DNA of 64,000 nucleotides from Desertivirga brevis. GTDB lineage: Bacteria > Bacteroidota > Bacteroidia > Sphingobacteriales > Sphingobacteriaceae. The position numbers and the translations under genes are program-made. The DNA is taken from contig NZ_JAFEWF010000017.1 in assembly GCF_017355835.1 (NCBI RefSeq), positions 6,300 to 70,299 on the forward strand, written 5' to 3'. Below, in pieces: positions 48,460 through 57,614 of this stretch. Position 1 is the stretch's first letter; each line of letters begins with the position of its first letter. The notes beneath the pieces were generated by a model. The model ran no database searches. It was not told the origin of the DNA and saw only the letters and a list, made by a program, of their open reading frames with translations.

Positions 48460-48576
48460 TCCAGACTGGTCAGTTTCGAATTTCTAGTAGGGGATAAATG
48501 TAGCAAAATGAACTAATAGTATACAAAGGAAGGCTTAAACCTGTAATAAATCCTTTCAGATGACTTTAAATTTCGA

Positions 48577-49389
48577 TCAGTTAAACAGACGCCTTAACCA
48601 GCTTTTCTTCTCATGAGAAAAAAGCCAGTTTAACAAGCCTGGCTCAGCAAAAGCAGGATCCCAGCTATTGTGATTGGCATTAGCATAGTGAGTATATCGA
48701 ACAGAACCTCCCAGTTTTTTCATTTCATTTACCACCACTTCTGAATGTTTCGGCGGGACAACGTCGTCTTTGCCTCCATGAAACACCCATAAAGGAACTC
48801 TTCTGTACTTCTTGACATTGGCAATATGGTCTCCTCCGCAAATAGCAAACGAAGCAGCAAACGTTTTATCTTTCCTTCTTAAGATTTCGAAGGTACCCAT
48901 TCCCCCCATAGATAAACCTCCAACATAAACCCTCCTTTTATCGACAAACGGATTCCTTAGAAAATCATTAGTAAAATCCAGGAGCATCTGCATGGCCAGA
49001 GTGGGTTCTCCGCCCTCTATAAAGTTAAAATGCCGTTTGCCGGAACTATCAGTAACAATATTTACATTAGCCCAGTAGCTGTCGGCAGGACACTGAGGAA
49101 ATATAACAATAGCGGAATGACGACTACGGATGCTATCCCGAAGGAACATCTTCCCTCCATGAGTTAATTGTTTTTGATTGTCTTTCCCGCTCTCTCCCCT
49201 CCCATGCAGAAATAACATTACCGGGTACTTTTTCCCGGGATCGAAATTCTCGGGGTAAAGTATCCGGTAAGGAAGTGTATCGGCTTTTGAAATGAACAGC
49301 CGTTTTTGGTATAGATCAAGGTTTTGAGCCTTAGCGCCTGCCACACAAAGTATAATGAAGAGGACTGGCAAAAAAGAAATTCGTTTCAT
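48577..49389 (-). CDS. Secreted alpha/beta-hydrolase (esterase/peptidase-like)
   Basis: The 270-residue protein has a signal peptide (MKRISFLPVLFIILCVAGAKA) and an alpha/beta-hydrolase fold. YPVMLFLHGRGESG-type residues form the oxyanion region, GGLSMGGMGTFE holds the nucleophilic serine, GGKDDVVPP the aspartate and NANHNSWDPAF the histidine. This is the plan of PHB depolymerase/feruloyl esterase-like and prolyl oligopeptidase-like enzymes. In a polysaccharide locus it probably removes acyl groups from the glycan, but the substrate is inferred from context only. Confidence 0.75.
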   Translation of the reverse strand: MKRISFLPVLFIILCVAGAKAQNLDLYQKRLFISKADTLPYRILYPENFDPGKKYPVMLFLHGRGESGKDNQKQLTHGGKMFLRDSIRSRHSAIVIFPQCPADSYWANVNIVTDSSGKRHFNFIEGGEPTLAMQMLLDFTNDFLRNPFVDKRRVYVGGLSMGGMGTFEILRRKDKTFAASFAICGGDHIANVKKYRRVPLWVFHGGKDDVVPPKHSEVVVNEMKKLGGSVRYTHYANANHNSWDPAFAEPGLLNWLFSHEKKSWLRRLFN

Positions 49390-49573
49390 TTACAGTTCTT
49401 TAATTCAGTATTTGGAGCCCCAGTCTGCCGGCTGACAGTTCAGTTTCAACTCCTCACTACTTTTCAAAGGAAATTATTTTTAAGGCAATCAATAAGTCAG
49501 AGGATCCTTAAAAATCCCTTGACTTATTAACTTTCCTAATTTAAGAAGATTTACCTTCAGGATTCCAGCCGGA

Positions 49574-51859
49574 TCACCTGTTCAGTCTAAAATCTGCTTC
49601 TTTTACGTCCCGGCTGTTCGTGCCGATGAATAACTTAAAATCCCCCGGCTCGGCCACAAAGTTTAAGTCGGAATTATAGAATTTAAGATCTTCTTCTGTG
49701 ATATCAAATTGCACCGTCCGCGACTCGCCTGCCTTTAAATGGATTTTCTGGAACCCTTTTAATTCCTTAACGGGCCTCGTTACGCTCCCTACCAGATCCC
49801 GTATATAAAGTTGTACAACTTCCTGTCCCTCTCTCGATCCGGTATTACTCACCGAAATACTTGCAGTAATTTTTTCACCGGGCTTAAAAGACGATTTGTC
49901 CAGCTTAATGTCTCCATAGTTGAATGTCGTATAACTCAGTCCGAAGCCAAATGGATAAAGAGGATCATTTGAAACATCGAGATAATTGGATCTGAATTTT
50001 TCGAACCACTTTCCCTGAGCTAAAGGTCTTCCTGTATTTTTATGATTATAGAAAAGAGGAACCTGTCCGACATTTTGCGGGAAAGTGGCGGTTAGCTTTC
50101 CCGAAGGGTTAACGTCACCGAATAATACGTCGGCAACAGCATTTCCAGCTTCCGTACCGCCGAACCATACATTTAAAATAGCTGGCACGTTTTCATCCTC
50201 CCACTTTAAAGCGAGGGGCCGGCCAGTGAACAATACCAATACTACTGGTTTGCCCGTTTGCAGTAAGGCTTTTAACAGGTCTTTTTGCACATCAGGAATT
50301 TCTATGTTGGTGCGACTGGAACTTTCTCCACTCATTTCGGCTGATTCGCCTAAAGCAGCAACAATTACGTCGGATTTTCTGGCGACGGCCAATGCTTCTT
50401 TTAATATAACATCCGCCGGACGTTTATCCCTGTTGAGCGTTTTACCGAACATGGTCGCCCTTTCTTCTAGCGCACTATCAGCCGTTAGATTAGAACCTTT
50501 AGCGTATAGTACTTTTGCCTTATTCCCCAGCACATTTTGCAGTCCTGCCTGTACAGATATTGATTGCTTAAAATCGGCAGCCACACTCCATGTACCCGGC
50601 ATATTCTCTTTGGCGTCTGCCAGCGGACCAATCAGAGCGATAGTGCCGCTCTTTTTTAAGGGCAGAACATTGTTTTGGTTCTTAAGCAATACGAACGATT
50701 GAGCAGCGATATTTCTTGCTTCACGGCGGTTAGACTCAGTAAGAATCTCGGTTTTGCTGCGCTGAACATCACAATAACGAAAAGGATCTTCAAACAGCCC
50801 AAGTTTATATTTTGCCTCCAAAATTCTGCGGCAGGCAATATCTATCTGCTCCTGTGTAATCTTTTTCTCTTGTAAGGATTGCTTCAAAGTTGTTAAAAAG
50901 CCCTCTCCTACCATATCCATATCTACACCAGCTTTCAAGGATAAGGCAGAAACCTCTTTTAAATTCCCCAAACCATGATCTACCATCTCATTGATGGCTG
51001 TATAATCAGTAACCACAAAGCCATCAAAGCCCCATTGTTTGCGCAGCACGTCTGTCATCAACCACTTATTCGCACTTGCAGGGATGCCGTGTACCTCATT
51101 AAATGACGTCATCACACTTCCTACGCCGGCATCTATTGCGGCTTTATAGGGTAAAAAGTACTCGTTATACATCCTCAGGCGGCTCATGTCGGTGGTATTA
51201 TAATCCCTTCCCGCTTCAATTGCTCCATACAAAGCAAAGTGCTTCACACAAGCCATGATCGTATTGTTTTTGCTAAGGTCCGACTGCTGATAACCCCTTA
51301 CCATCGCTTTTGCAATCTGCGCTCCGATGTAGGGATCTTCCCCTGAACCTTCCGACATTCGCCCCCACCTCGGATCGCGGGAAACATCTACCATCGGAGA
51401 AAAGGTCCAGTTAATCCCGTCGGCACTTGCCTCAATTGCTGCAATTCTGGCGCTCCTTTCAATCAAGGTCATGTCCCAGGTGCTTGATAAACCCAGTGGA
51501 ATGGGGAATACGGTTTGGTAGCCGTGGATCACGTCCATTCCGAATAATAAAGGAATTTTTAAGCGACTGCTTTCTACTGCTATTTTTTGTACATCCCTGA
51601 TCTTTTCTACTGACTTTATATTAAATAAACCGCCAACCTGCCCCTCCCTGATTTTTTGTGCAATACCTGCGCTTGAAGCTTGTCCGGTAGTAATATCACC
51701 GGCCGAGGGTAAATTAAGCTGGCCTATCTTTTCATCCAGCGTCATTTTCTTCATAAGTCCGGAGATAAACTGGTTCATCTTTCTGGCATCCTGACTTTGG
51801 GCCGTTGCTCCCGTTGCTGTCATTATGAATAAAACCGCAAAAACTTTTATAAACTTCAT
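49574..51859 (-). CDS. bglX: GH3 beta-glucosidase (BglX-like)
   Basis: A 761-residue exported glycoside hydrolase of family 3. The signal peptide (MKFIKVFAVLFIMTATGATA) is followed by the N-terminal barrel (MTLDEKIGQLNLPSAGD, LLFGMDVIHGYQTVFPIPLG), the nucleophile motif GFDGFVVTDYTAINEM, the second domain (VLLKNQNNVLPLKKSGTIALIGP) and a C-terminal fibronectin-like domain (YPFGFGLSYTTFNYGDIKL). This matches periplasmic BglX, which releases glucose from beta-linked oligosaccharides. A GH3 of Bacteroides acts on sophorose, which would fit the GH144-like neighbour. Confidence 0.93.
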   Translation of the reverse strand: MKFIKVFAVLFIMTATGATAQSQDARKMNQFISGLMKKMTLDEKIGQLNLPSAGDITTGQASSAGIAQKIREGQVGGLFNIKSVEKIRDVQKIAVESSRLKIPLLFGMDVIHGYQTVFPIPLGLSSTWDMTLIERSARIAAIEASADGINWTFSPMVDVSRDPRWGRMSEGSGEDPYIGAQIAKAMVRGYQQSDLSKNNTIMACVKHFALYGAIEAGRDYNTTDMSRLRMYNEYFLPYKAAIDAGVGSVMTSFNEVHGIPASANKWLMTDVLRKQWGFDGFVVTDYTAINEMVDHGLGNLKEVSALSLKAGVDMDMVGEGFLTTLKQSLQEKKITQEQIDIACRRILEAKYKLGLFEDPFRYCDVQRSKTEILTESNRREARNIAAQSFVLLKNQNNVLPLKKSGTIALIGPLADAKENMPGTWSVAADFKQSISVQAGLQNVLGNKAKVLYAKGSNLTADSALEERATMFGKTLNRDKRPADVILKEALAVARKSDVIVAALGESAEMSGESSSRTNIEIPDVQKDLLKALLQTGKPVVLVLFTGRPLALKWEDENVPAILNVWFGGTEAGNAVADVLFGDVNPSGKLTATFPQNVGQVPLFYNHKNTGRPLAQGKWFEKFRSNYLDVSNDPLYPFGFGLSYTTFNYGDIKLDKSSFKPGEKITASISVSNTGSREGQEVVQLYIRDLVGSVTRPVKELKGFQKIHLKAGESRTVQFDITEEDLKFYNSDLNFVAEPGDFKLFIGTNSRDVKEADFRLNR

Positions 51860-51934
51860 ATAATCAATCTTAAAAACCTTATATTTTTATTCTTTAGATA
51901 TACACGCGTATCCCTGATCATACGCAGCTGTTTT

Positions 51935-53671
51935 TCATTCCACTTTCACCGGCCTGGTCCTTGTTGAAATTCCATTTTCGTTAAAGGCTTCTATGGAAAA
52001 GTAATACGGCTGATCCACCGTCAAACTTTTAAGCTCCAGGGAGTTTTTGTCGTAAACCATCCAGGAGTTATACAACTTATCAGGTGCTATGCCCCAGAGG
52101 ATATTATATCCTTGCGCACCCGGTTCTTTACGCCAGCTTATCATAGCATCACGGCGATCTTTTTTCCTGTTTACGCTAAACTCCTTTACTGCCGCGGGAG
52201 CTTTTCCTTCTCCCTTTCCAAATACACGAATTCCTGAAATTGCAAGGTTTGGGGTCGGAACATGAATATTTTTATACCGGATAAACCGGAAAGTTCCGGG
52301 AGTTGTAAGCTCAACATAATCATTAGGAACGTCCTTGTAATTGTTGGAGCGGTCGACTAAAACATGCCAGCTTTTTCCATCTTCCGAACCTTCTATTAAG
52401 TACTGGTGACGCAGCTCCATGATCTTTCCATAGAGATCTGATTTATAATCGTGATAGTTTACCTGGATCGCATAAACCTTCGCTGGTTTCTGAAGATCAA
52501 TCTGGAGCCACTGGGTATCATCATTTCTCCCTGCAAGCCAAAAAGTCTTCACACTTTCATCAGTGGTATTCTGTGCAGTATTCGCCCCCTGAGCGGATGA
52601 AGAGGTCACCGGCTTTTTATATGATAGAAGCATCCAACCAGTGAACTGTCCCTGTTTGCCATGGGTTGCAGGCGCATAATGAGGGTAATCGCCGAAAGAA
52701 GTGTTCGAGTACATCAGCCCATCTTTATCAAAAAAGGTTGGAAACATACAGAGACGCCTTTCCCAGTTCATATTCATAGAAAGAGCCATGGAGGCAAAAT
52801 GCCAATAGGTGTTTTGAGGGCCAATCACCGTGCTACCATGCCCGGCACCATTCATAAAACCTCCGGGCTTGTACGAAAAAGGATTGTTGGGCATGTATTT
52901 AAATGGCCCGAGGGGGGAATCACTGATATAAGCCCCATCTCCATACACATTAAATTCGGTACCCGGAGCTGCATATTGCAGATAATATTTGTTGTTATGC
53001 TTAGTCATCCAGGGACCTTCCATGTATCCTTCGAGGGAAGTATCTGAATGGTTTTCACCAAACCTTTCCCATCCATGCTTCGCCTCATCGAGATTAAATA
53101 GCTCGTAAGTCTTATCAGAGGGCCGGAAGCGCAGATCCTTATCTACTGTTTTGGCTTTGATAGGAAATGTATTCGAAGAGCCCCAATACAGATATCCCTT
53201 TCCGTCATCGTCAATAAACAAAGCCGGATCCTGAAGATTATTTAGGATCGCAGGAACAGCTTTCCAGTCCCCCTTTTTCGGATTATCCGTATAAAGAACG
53301 CTCATTGAACCCGAAGGATCTCCTGCAACATATAATACCGAATCTTTATAGTTATGAGCCGCCGGAGCATTTGATCCCTGAAAATACCACTTCTCAGGTT
53401 GTATAAATGTCCAGTTGTTAAGATCAGTGGAATGCCAGTATCCCAGAGAGCGGGTTACAAACATGTAATACTCATTCCTGAATTTCACTACAGCCGGGTC
53501 AGCGCCTGAACGATAAGAAATACCCTCGTTGGCATTATAGATGGCATAAGTATAATCTATGTTCAGAGGATTACAATAGGTACTGGCCTGCATAGATTGC
53601 GCGGAAAGATGAGTCAAGCTGCAGGCCGCCACTACAGCGCTGCTTAAAAATTTCTTTACTTCCTGATACAT
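51935..53671 (-). CDS. GH43 glycoside hydrolase with F5/8 and fibronectin-type domains
   Basis: The 578-residue protein has a signal peptide ending near HLSAQS and a five-bladed propeller typical of GH43. The catalytic residues are seen in RSGADPAVVKF (base), LQDPALFIDDDGKGYLYWG and EGYMEGPWMTKHNNKYYLQYA (acid). It ends with an F5/8 type C (discoidin) carbohydrate-binding domain (about 360-480, FWLAGRNDDTQWLQIDLQKP) and a fibronectin type III-like domain (about 490-578). GH43 members mostly attack arabinose, xylose or galactose linkages; its job in this locus is unclear. It starts 4 bases after the stop of the GH144-like gene. Confidence 0.85.
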   Translation of the reverse strand: MYQEVKKFLSSAVVAACSLTHLSAQSMQASTYCNPLNIDYTYAIYNANEGISYRSGADPAVVKFRNEYYMFVTRSLGYWHSTDLNNWTFIQPEKWYFQGSNAPAAHNYKDSVLYVAGDPSGSMSVLYTDNPKKGDWKAVPAILNNLQDPALFIDDDGKGYLYWGSSNTFPIKAKTVDKDLRFRPSDKTYELFNLDEAKHGWERFGENHSDTSLEGYMEGPWMTKHNNKYYLQYAAPGTEFNVYGDGAYISDSPLGPFKYMPNNPFSYKPGGFMNGAGHGSTVIGPQNTYWHFASMALSMNMNWERRLCMFPTFFDKDGLMYSNTSFGDYPHYAPATHGKQGQFTGWMLLSYKKPVTSSSAQGANTAQNTTDESVKTFWLAGRNDDTQWLQIDLQKPAKVYAIQVNYHDYKSDLYGKIMELRHQYLIEGSEDGKSWHVLVDRSNNYKDVPNDYVELTTPGTFRFIRYKNIHVPTPNLAISGIRVFGKGEGKAPAAVKEFSVNRKKDRRDAMISWRKEPGAQGYNILWGIAPDKLYNSWMVYDKNSLELKSLTVDQPYYFSIEAFNENGISTRTRPVKVE

Positions 53672-53675
53672 AGAT

Positions 53676-55028
53676 TTATTTTAAATGAGGGCTTTCAAAA
53701 CCCAATTTTTTTAATCCTTGCTTTATTTCAGGCGAGCTCATAAAGAGATTCCATAAAAGACCAGTCCGGTGGTTTTCCATCATTACCACAACGGGGCCCT
53801 GATCAATAGCCAGATAACGCTTCGGGTACCAGTTTGCAGTTTCACTAAAAGCATCATAGAAGCCGTACTCTCCCCACACCTTATCTTTCATGTTATTATA
53901 CCAGTGTCTCATAGCTCTGGCAGATTGTTCGGGGATATAAGGAAAAGAAGATAAAGCAGCAGTAGGAGCAATAACCCCCAGATCACCCGATTCTGAAGGT
54001 GCATGCCCTGCATACCCTTTTACCGAGTAGCTCGCAGTAAGTCCCCAGCTATCAGGACCATAGCCTTTGTATCCTTTCGGATTAGTAACACACCAGGTAT
54101 AGTTAATTAATGCATGGTTGATGTTTTCCTGCCAGTAATCAGCGTACCGGTCTTTCAATCCCCGGGGATCTAAACCTAAATAAGAATAATGAGCCCAGAA
54201 GAGTGGCCCTCCATTTGGAGCGCCATGGTGTCTTAACTGGAGCTTGTAGCCCAAGCTCTCTTTTGGTTCTACCATCTTGCCGTTTTCTGCCCAGCCCTGA
54301 TGGTATACCTCAGCAGGAACTCCATAGGTTGGAGAGGAAGCGGCTAACACGTACATGATCAGGCACTCGTTATACCCTGTCACTTCAAAGTTCATTGCCC
54401 ATTCATTCTTCGGGCTCCAATGCCATAACAAAACATTCTTCCCGTTTCTGTACCAGTTAAAATCAATTTCCTTCCATAACTGGTCGGCCCTTGAAGCCAG
54501 CTTTTTTTCCTCTGCGTTTCCTTTGTTGAAATATTGTCTCACACACAACAGGCCCTGCGCCATAAAAGAGGTTTCTACCAGGTCGCCGCCATCATCTTTG
54601 GAGCTAAACGGCTTCACTCTACCAGTTTCACCATCCAGCCAATGAGGCCAGGCCCCATGAAAGCGGTCTGCCTTCTCGAGAAATCCTACTATCTTTTCCA
54701 GACGTTGCCGTCCCTCATCACGTGTAATAAACCCCCTTTCTATGCCAACCAGGATGGCCATTACACCGAAGCCTCCCCCGCCTGAGGTAACGATATTCTT
54801 ATCATTTTGAGGATACAGGCCATCCATGTGGATACGCTCCCTGGCTAATCCTGAATTTTCTTCAGCTCCATCCCAGAAGTATTGGAAGGTTTGTTTTTGA
54901 ACCAATGTAAATAAGGTATCCTTACTAATCTCATCATTACTCTTCTGAGCAACATTCACTGATGTCTTACATGCGCCCAGAAGCGCTCCAAGCAGTAAGG
55001 TAAAGAGATAAATGTGTGTTTTTTTCAT
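53676..55028 (-). CDS. Glycoamylase-fold lipoprotein (GH144-like, possible beta-1,2-glucanase)
   Basis: The 450-residue lipoprotein (signal MKKTHIYLFTLLLGALLGAC) has the (alpha/alpha)6 glycoamylase domain. Typical residues are VQKQTFQYFWDGAEENSGLARER, TSGGGGFGVMAILVGIERGFI, AWPHWLDGETG, DLVETSFMAQGLLCVRQYF and NYTWCVTNPKGYKGYGPDSWGLTASY. This domain matches family GH144, whose founding member from Chitinophaga is an endo-beta-1,2-glucanase. Related proteins are often annotated only as glucoamylase. The assignment of beta-1,2-glucan is from family knowledge, not proven here. Confidence 0.8.
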   Translation of the reverse strand: MKKTHIYLFTLLLGALLGACKTSVNVAQKSNDEISKDTLFTLVQKQTFQYFWDGAEENSGLARERIHMDGLYPQNDKNIVTSGGGGFGVMAILVGIERGFITRDEGRQRLEKIVGFLEKADRFHGAWPHWLDGETGRVKPFSSKDDGGDLVETSFMAQGLLCVRQYFNKGNAEEKKLASRADQLWKEIDFNWYRNGKNVLLWHWSPKNEWAMNFEVTGYNECLIMYVLAASSPTYGVPAEVYHQGWAENGKMVEPKESLGYKLQLRHHGAPNGGPLFWAHYSYLGLDPRGLKDRYADYWQENINHALINYTWCVTNPKGYKGYGPDSWGLTASYSVKGYAGHAPSESGDLGVIAPTAALSSFPYIPEQSARAMRHWYNNMKDKVWGEYGFYDAFSETANWYPKRYLAIDQGPVVVMMENHRTGLLWNLFMSSPEIKQGLKKLGFESPHLK

Positions 55029-55088
55029 TTCTTAGCATTGATGTATGAATGCGTATCAAATTCCCCCTGATTGATACAGAAAAAGGAA

Positions 55089-55119
55089 GGGCATCCGGTG
55101 GTTTTAACCCCGGATGCCC
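55089..55119 (-). terminator. Hairpin between the LamG gene and the enzyme genes
   Basis: GGGCATCCGG pairs with CCGGATGCCC, and the inner GGTT/AACC extend the stem. On the minus strand CCTTCCTTTTTCTG follows. It lies 11 bases after the LamG gene stop and 60 bases before the GH144-like gene, so it probably lowers transcription of the enzymes relative to the surface proteins. Confidence 0.75.
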
Positions 55120-55129
55120 TATTCAGAAT

Positions 55130-56050
55130 TTACTTATTAACCTTACCCAGATTATACAGGGACTTAATATGAGCATCGGGAAGAGCAACATTATATATGC
55201 GCATTTCATCAATATTGCCTGTCATAGGGGCAAAATCTGTATTAGTGTTCACCTGTTTGCCCGGGATACCGTTATAATTTGATCCGATGATGATTTCACT
55301 CGGTTCGTACGACTTAAATAGATTGTTTCCTGTTCCCCGATTTGAAAAGGCACCAATTTTTTGTCCATCAGCCCAAATGTTGAATACTCCCGTAGTCCCT
55401 TCATAAGTTATAAGAACATGGGTCCACTTTTCCATACCTATGGTTGGTGTGAGATAGGGAACATAATTTGGATCGCCGGGGTTATCACGTCTGGTATTGA
55501 TATTATCCTGCATTCCTCCACCCACACTTGTAAAAGTAGGCTGTATTTTTAGTTCGCTGGTATTTGAAGCGGGGAAGCTCTGAGTGTTTAAATGGAAATT
55601 AATACTACCGTTAAAAATCCCCGGCCTCGCCAACTGAAACAGCATAGTACGTTTTGATCCATTATTCAGAATCTGTATCCATGAGCTTATGGTAAAACTC
55701 TTAAATACATCCGTTTTAAACTTCTCGAACTGGGTGGGGAAGTACAAATAGCCTGATTGCAGCTTTAGTGCCTTACCTCTGACTCCGCCGTCAATAAAAC
55801 TATCCCCAGCAGTTTGTGCAGGCGCGGTATTACTCAGCGTCTCGTTTTTAGTATCATCGAACGACCAGTATGCTACAAGGTTATTCGGAAATATTTCATC
55901 AGAACTGGTATACCCATCGATCTTGCCTTCATAGTCCCGGGGATCGACATCCGGTAAATTATTAGGGTTGCCATCTTTTTTGCAGCCAGAGAAAAGCGAT
56001 ATAGCCAGGATCAGCCCTGAGAAAAAATATATTTTTTTGGAAGTAATCAT
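55130..56050 (-). CDS. LamG-domain surface lipoprotein (SusE/F-position)
   Basis: The 306-residue lipoprotein (MITSKKIYFFSGLILAISLF then SGCKK lipobox) has a short linker and a LamG/concanavalin A-like jelly roll from about residue 60: LVAYWSFDDTKNET, GKALKLQSGYLYFP, FTISSWIQILNNGSKR, WTHVLITYEGTTGVFNIWADGQKIG and NIDEMRIYNVALPD. It follows susD directly, the place where surface glycan-binding proteins are encoded, and probably binds the substrate at the outer membrane. An enzymatic role is less likely. Confidence 0.8.
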   Translation of the reverse strand: MITSKKIYFFSGLILAISLFSGCKKDGNPNNLPDVDPRDYEGKIDGYTSSDEIFPNNLVAYWSFDDTKNETLSNTAPAQTAGDSFIDGGVRGKALKLQSGYLYFPTQFEKFKTDVFKSFTISSWIQILNNGSKRTMLFQLARPGIFNGSINFHLNTQSFPASNTSELKIQPTFTSVGGGMQDNINTRRDNPGDPNYVPYLTPTIGMEKWTHVLITYEGTTGVFNIWADGQKIGAFSNRGTGNNLFKSYEPSEIIIGSNYNGIPGKQVNTNTDFAPMTGNIDEMRIYNVALPDAHIKSLYNLGKVNK

Positions 56051-56067
56051 GTCAATAGATTTAAGGT

Positions 56068-57591
56068 TTAAAATCCTGGATTCTGTTTCAAAACACCTTT
56101 ACTTAGGTCGATTTGGGTTTGTGGGATCGGTAAGATTTCATCTCTCCCTGTAACAAAGTTTTTTCCGGCCTCCTGTAATACTGGTCCGGCAATACCCCAT
56201 CTCACCAGGTCGAAAAACCGATCGTGTTCCATTGCCAACTCCACTCTTCGTTCATGACGTATCGCCTGGCGTAATAATTCCGGATCGGTGGTCGTAACTC
56301 TGGGAAGAATAGCATTATTTCCCGCTCTTGCACGAGCTCTCACAAGCTCCAGCTTATCTAAGGCCCCAGTGACATCACCCGTTTCGTTAGCCGCTTCTGC
56401 GTACATTAATACTACGTCTGCATAGCGGAGGATACGAACGTTCATCCAATAACCGAAATTGTCCAGGTATCTTGCACGGTAAGAGGGATTACTTAACACT
56501 TTATGATTGTATCGAGGATTAGGTAATCCAGAAGGTACCGCTTCATTATAGATAGAGGTTTGTCCTGTATACAAGATTGTCCTCGCCCTTCGAGGGTCCC
56601 CAGGCTCGTAAGTACCTTCCAAAAGCGTACTGGGGGTATTAAACCCGTTTCCTAAATTCCATCTTTCTGTTCCTCTTACTCCCTGATCGCTGGCATACTG
56701 AACTCCAAAGGACCTTTTTTCGTTAGGCGTCGCGGTTGCCTGAATTTCAAACACTGATTCTTTCGAATTTTCCCCGCTCTCTCCAAAAATAGTATTGTAA
56801 GAAGTGCTTAAATCGTACAGCCCCGATTGCATCACAAGATTCGCTGTACTTTTGGCTAAGGCCCATTTTTGCTGGGTGAGATAAACTTTTGCCAAAATTC
56901 CGTTTGCAGCTCCACTGGTGGCTCTTCCTATAAACTTAGCTTCCCAGCTTGGGGGAAGGTTCTGTGCAGCAAACTGAAGATCAGATTCAATGAACGCATA
57001 AATTTGGGCGGGACTGCTTTGAGGCAAATTCGCCTGGGCTGCGGCATCCGTAAATATAGAGTCAACAATAGGTACCCTGCCGAAATAGCGCACCATCATG
57101 AAATAGGCATATCCTCTGATAAATCTTGCTTCAGCTTGTGCTACTGTCTTTGCTTCGGGAGCAGTGAGCGGACTTTCATCCTTGGCTACCTGATCCAAAA
57201 TGATATTACACCTGTTAATCAGACTAAAATGATCTACCCATAATATATTTAATAAGTTATTTGAAGGGTTCAGGGTAAAGTTATCAAACTGCAAACTTGA
57301 TGGTCCATCGGCCGGCGTACTACCTTTTTCTGCATCATCACTCCTTATACTTACTGCCGCAATAAAAGGAGCAGCAGAGACGCCATATGCTCTTAGTGCA
57401 TTGTATGCCTCAAAAATGGTCGGATCATAAGGTCCTGATCCTGTCGGATAAGGATATGTACTTTCTGTATATTGTCCCTGGGTTGTTCGGTCAAGAAAAT
57501 CCTTTTTACAGCCCAGTAAAGTTGAAATGAAAATAAGAAGCAGTAATCCCAGTCCTATTTTCCTTTTCATTTGTTGATGATATGTTTTCAT
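56068..57591 (-). CDS. SusD/RagB family nutrient-binding lipoprotein
   Basis: The 507-residue outer-membrane lipoprotein binds glycans and forms a lid on the SusC transporter. The lipobox is ISTLLGCKKDF. Helical TPR-like repeats (FIRGYAYFMMVRYFGRVPIVD) and the C-terminal RHERRVELAMEHDRFFDLVRWG are SusD signatures. The frame is open from a TTG at 57600; the ATG at 57591 is chosen and another ATG at 57570 (MKRKIGLGLLL) is equally possible. It starts 23 bases after susC. Confidence 0.93.
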   Translation of the reverse strand: MKTYHQQMKRKIGLGLLLLIFISTLLGCKKDFLDRTTQGQYTESTYPYPTGSGPYDPTIFEAYNALRAYGVSAAPFIAAVSIRSDDAEKGSTPADGPSSLQFDNFTLNPSNNLLNILWVDHFSLINRCNIILDQVAKDESPLTAPEAKTVAQAEARFIRGYAYFMMVRYFGRVPIVDSIFTDAAAQANLPQSSPAQIYAFIESDLQFAAQNLPPSWEAKFIGRATSGAANGILAKVYLTQQKWALAKSTANLVMQSGLYDLSTSYNTIFGESGENSKESVFEIQATATPNEKRSFGVQYASDQGVRGTERWNLGNGFNTPSTLLEGTYEPGDPRRARTILYTGQTSIYNEAVPSGLPNPRYNHKVLSNPSYRARYLDNFGYWMNVRILRYADVVLMYAEAANETGDVTGALDKLELVRARARAGNNAILPRVTTTDPELLRQAIRHERRVELAMEHDRFFDLVRWGIAGPVLQEAGKNFVTGRDEILPIPQTQIDLSKGVLKQNPGF

Positions 57592-57614
57592 GTTTGTCAA
57601 GACCTAAAGGTTAA

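Noticed and set aside
49491..49528. Hairpin AATAAGTCA/TGACTTATT between GH3 and esterase genes as a terminator
   Set aside because: The stem is perfect but no T-tract follows on the minus strand, so terminator function is not supported.
50085..50702. 205-codon plus-strand frame opposite the GH3 gene
   Set aside because: It is antisense to the well-conserved GH3 coding sequence and contains no recognisable domain.
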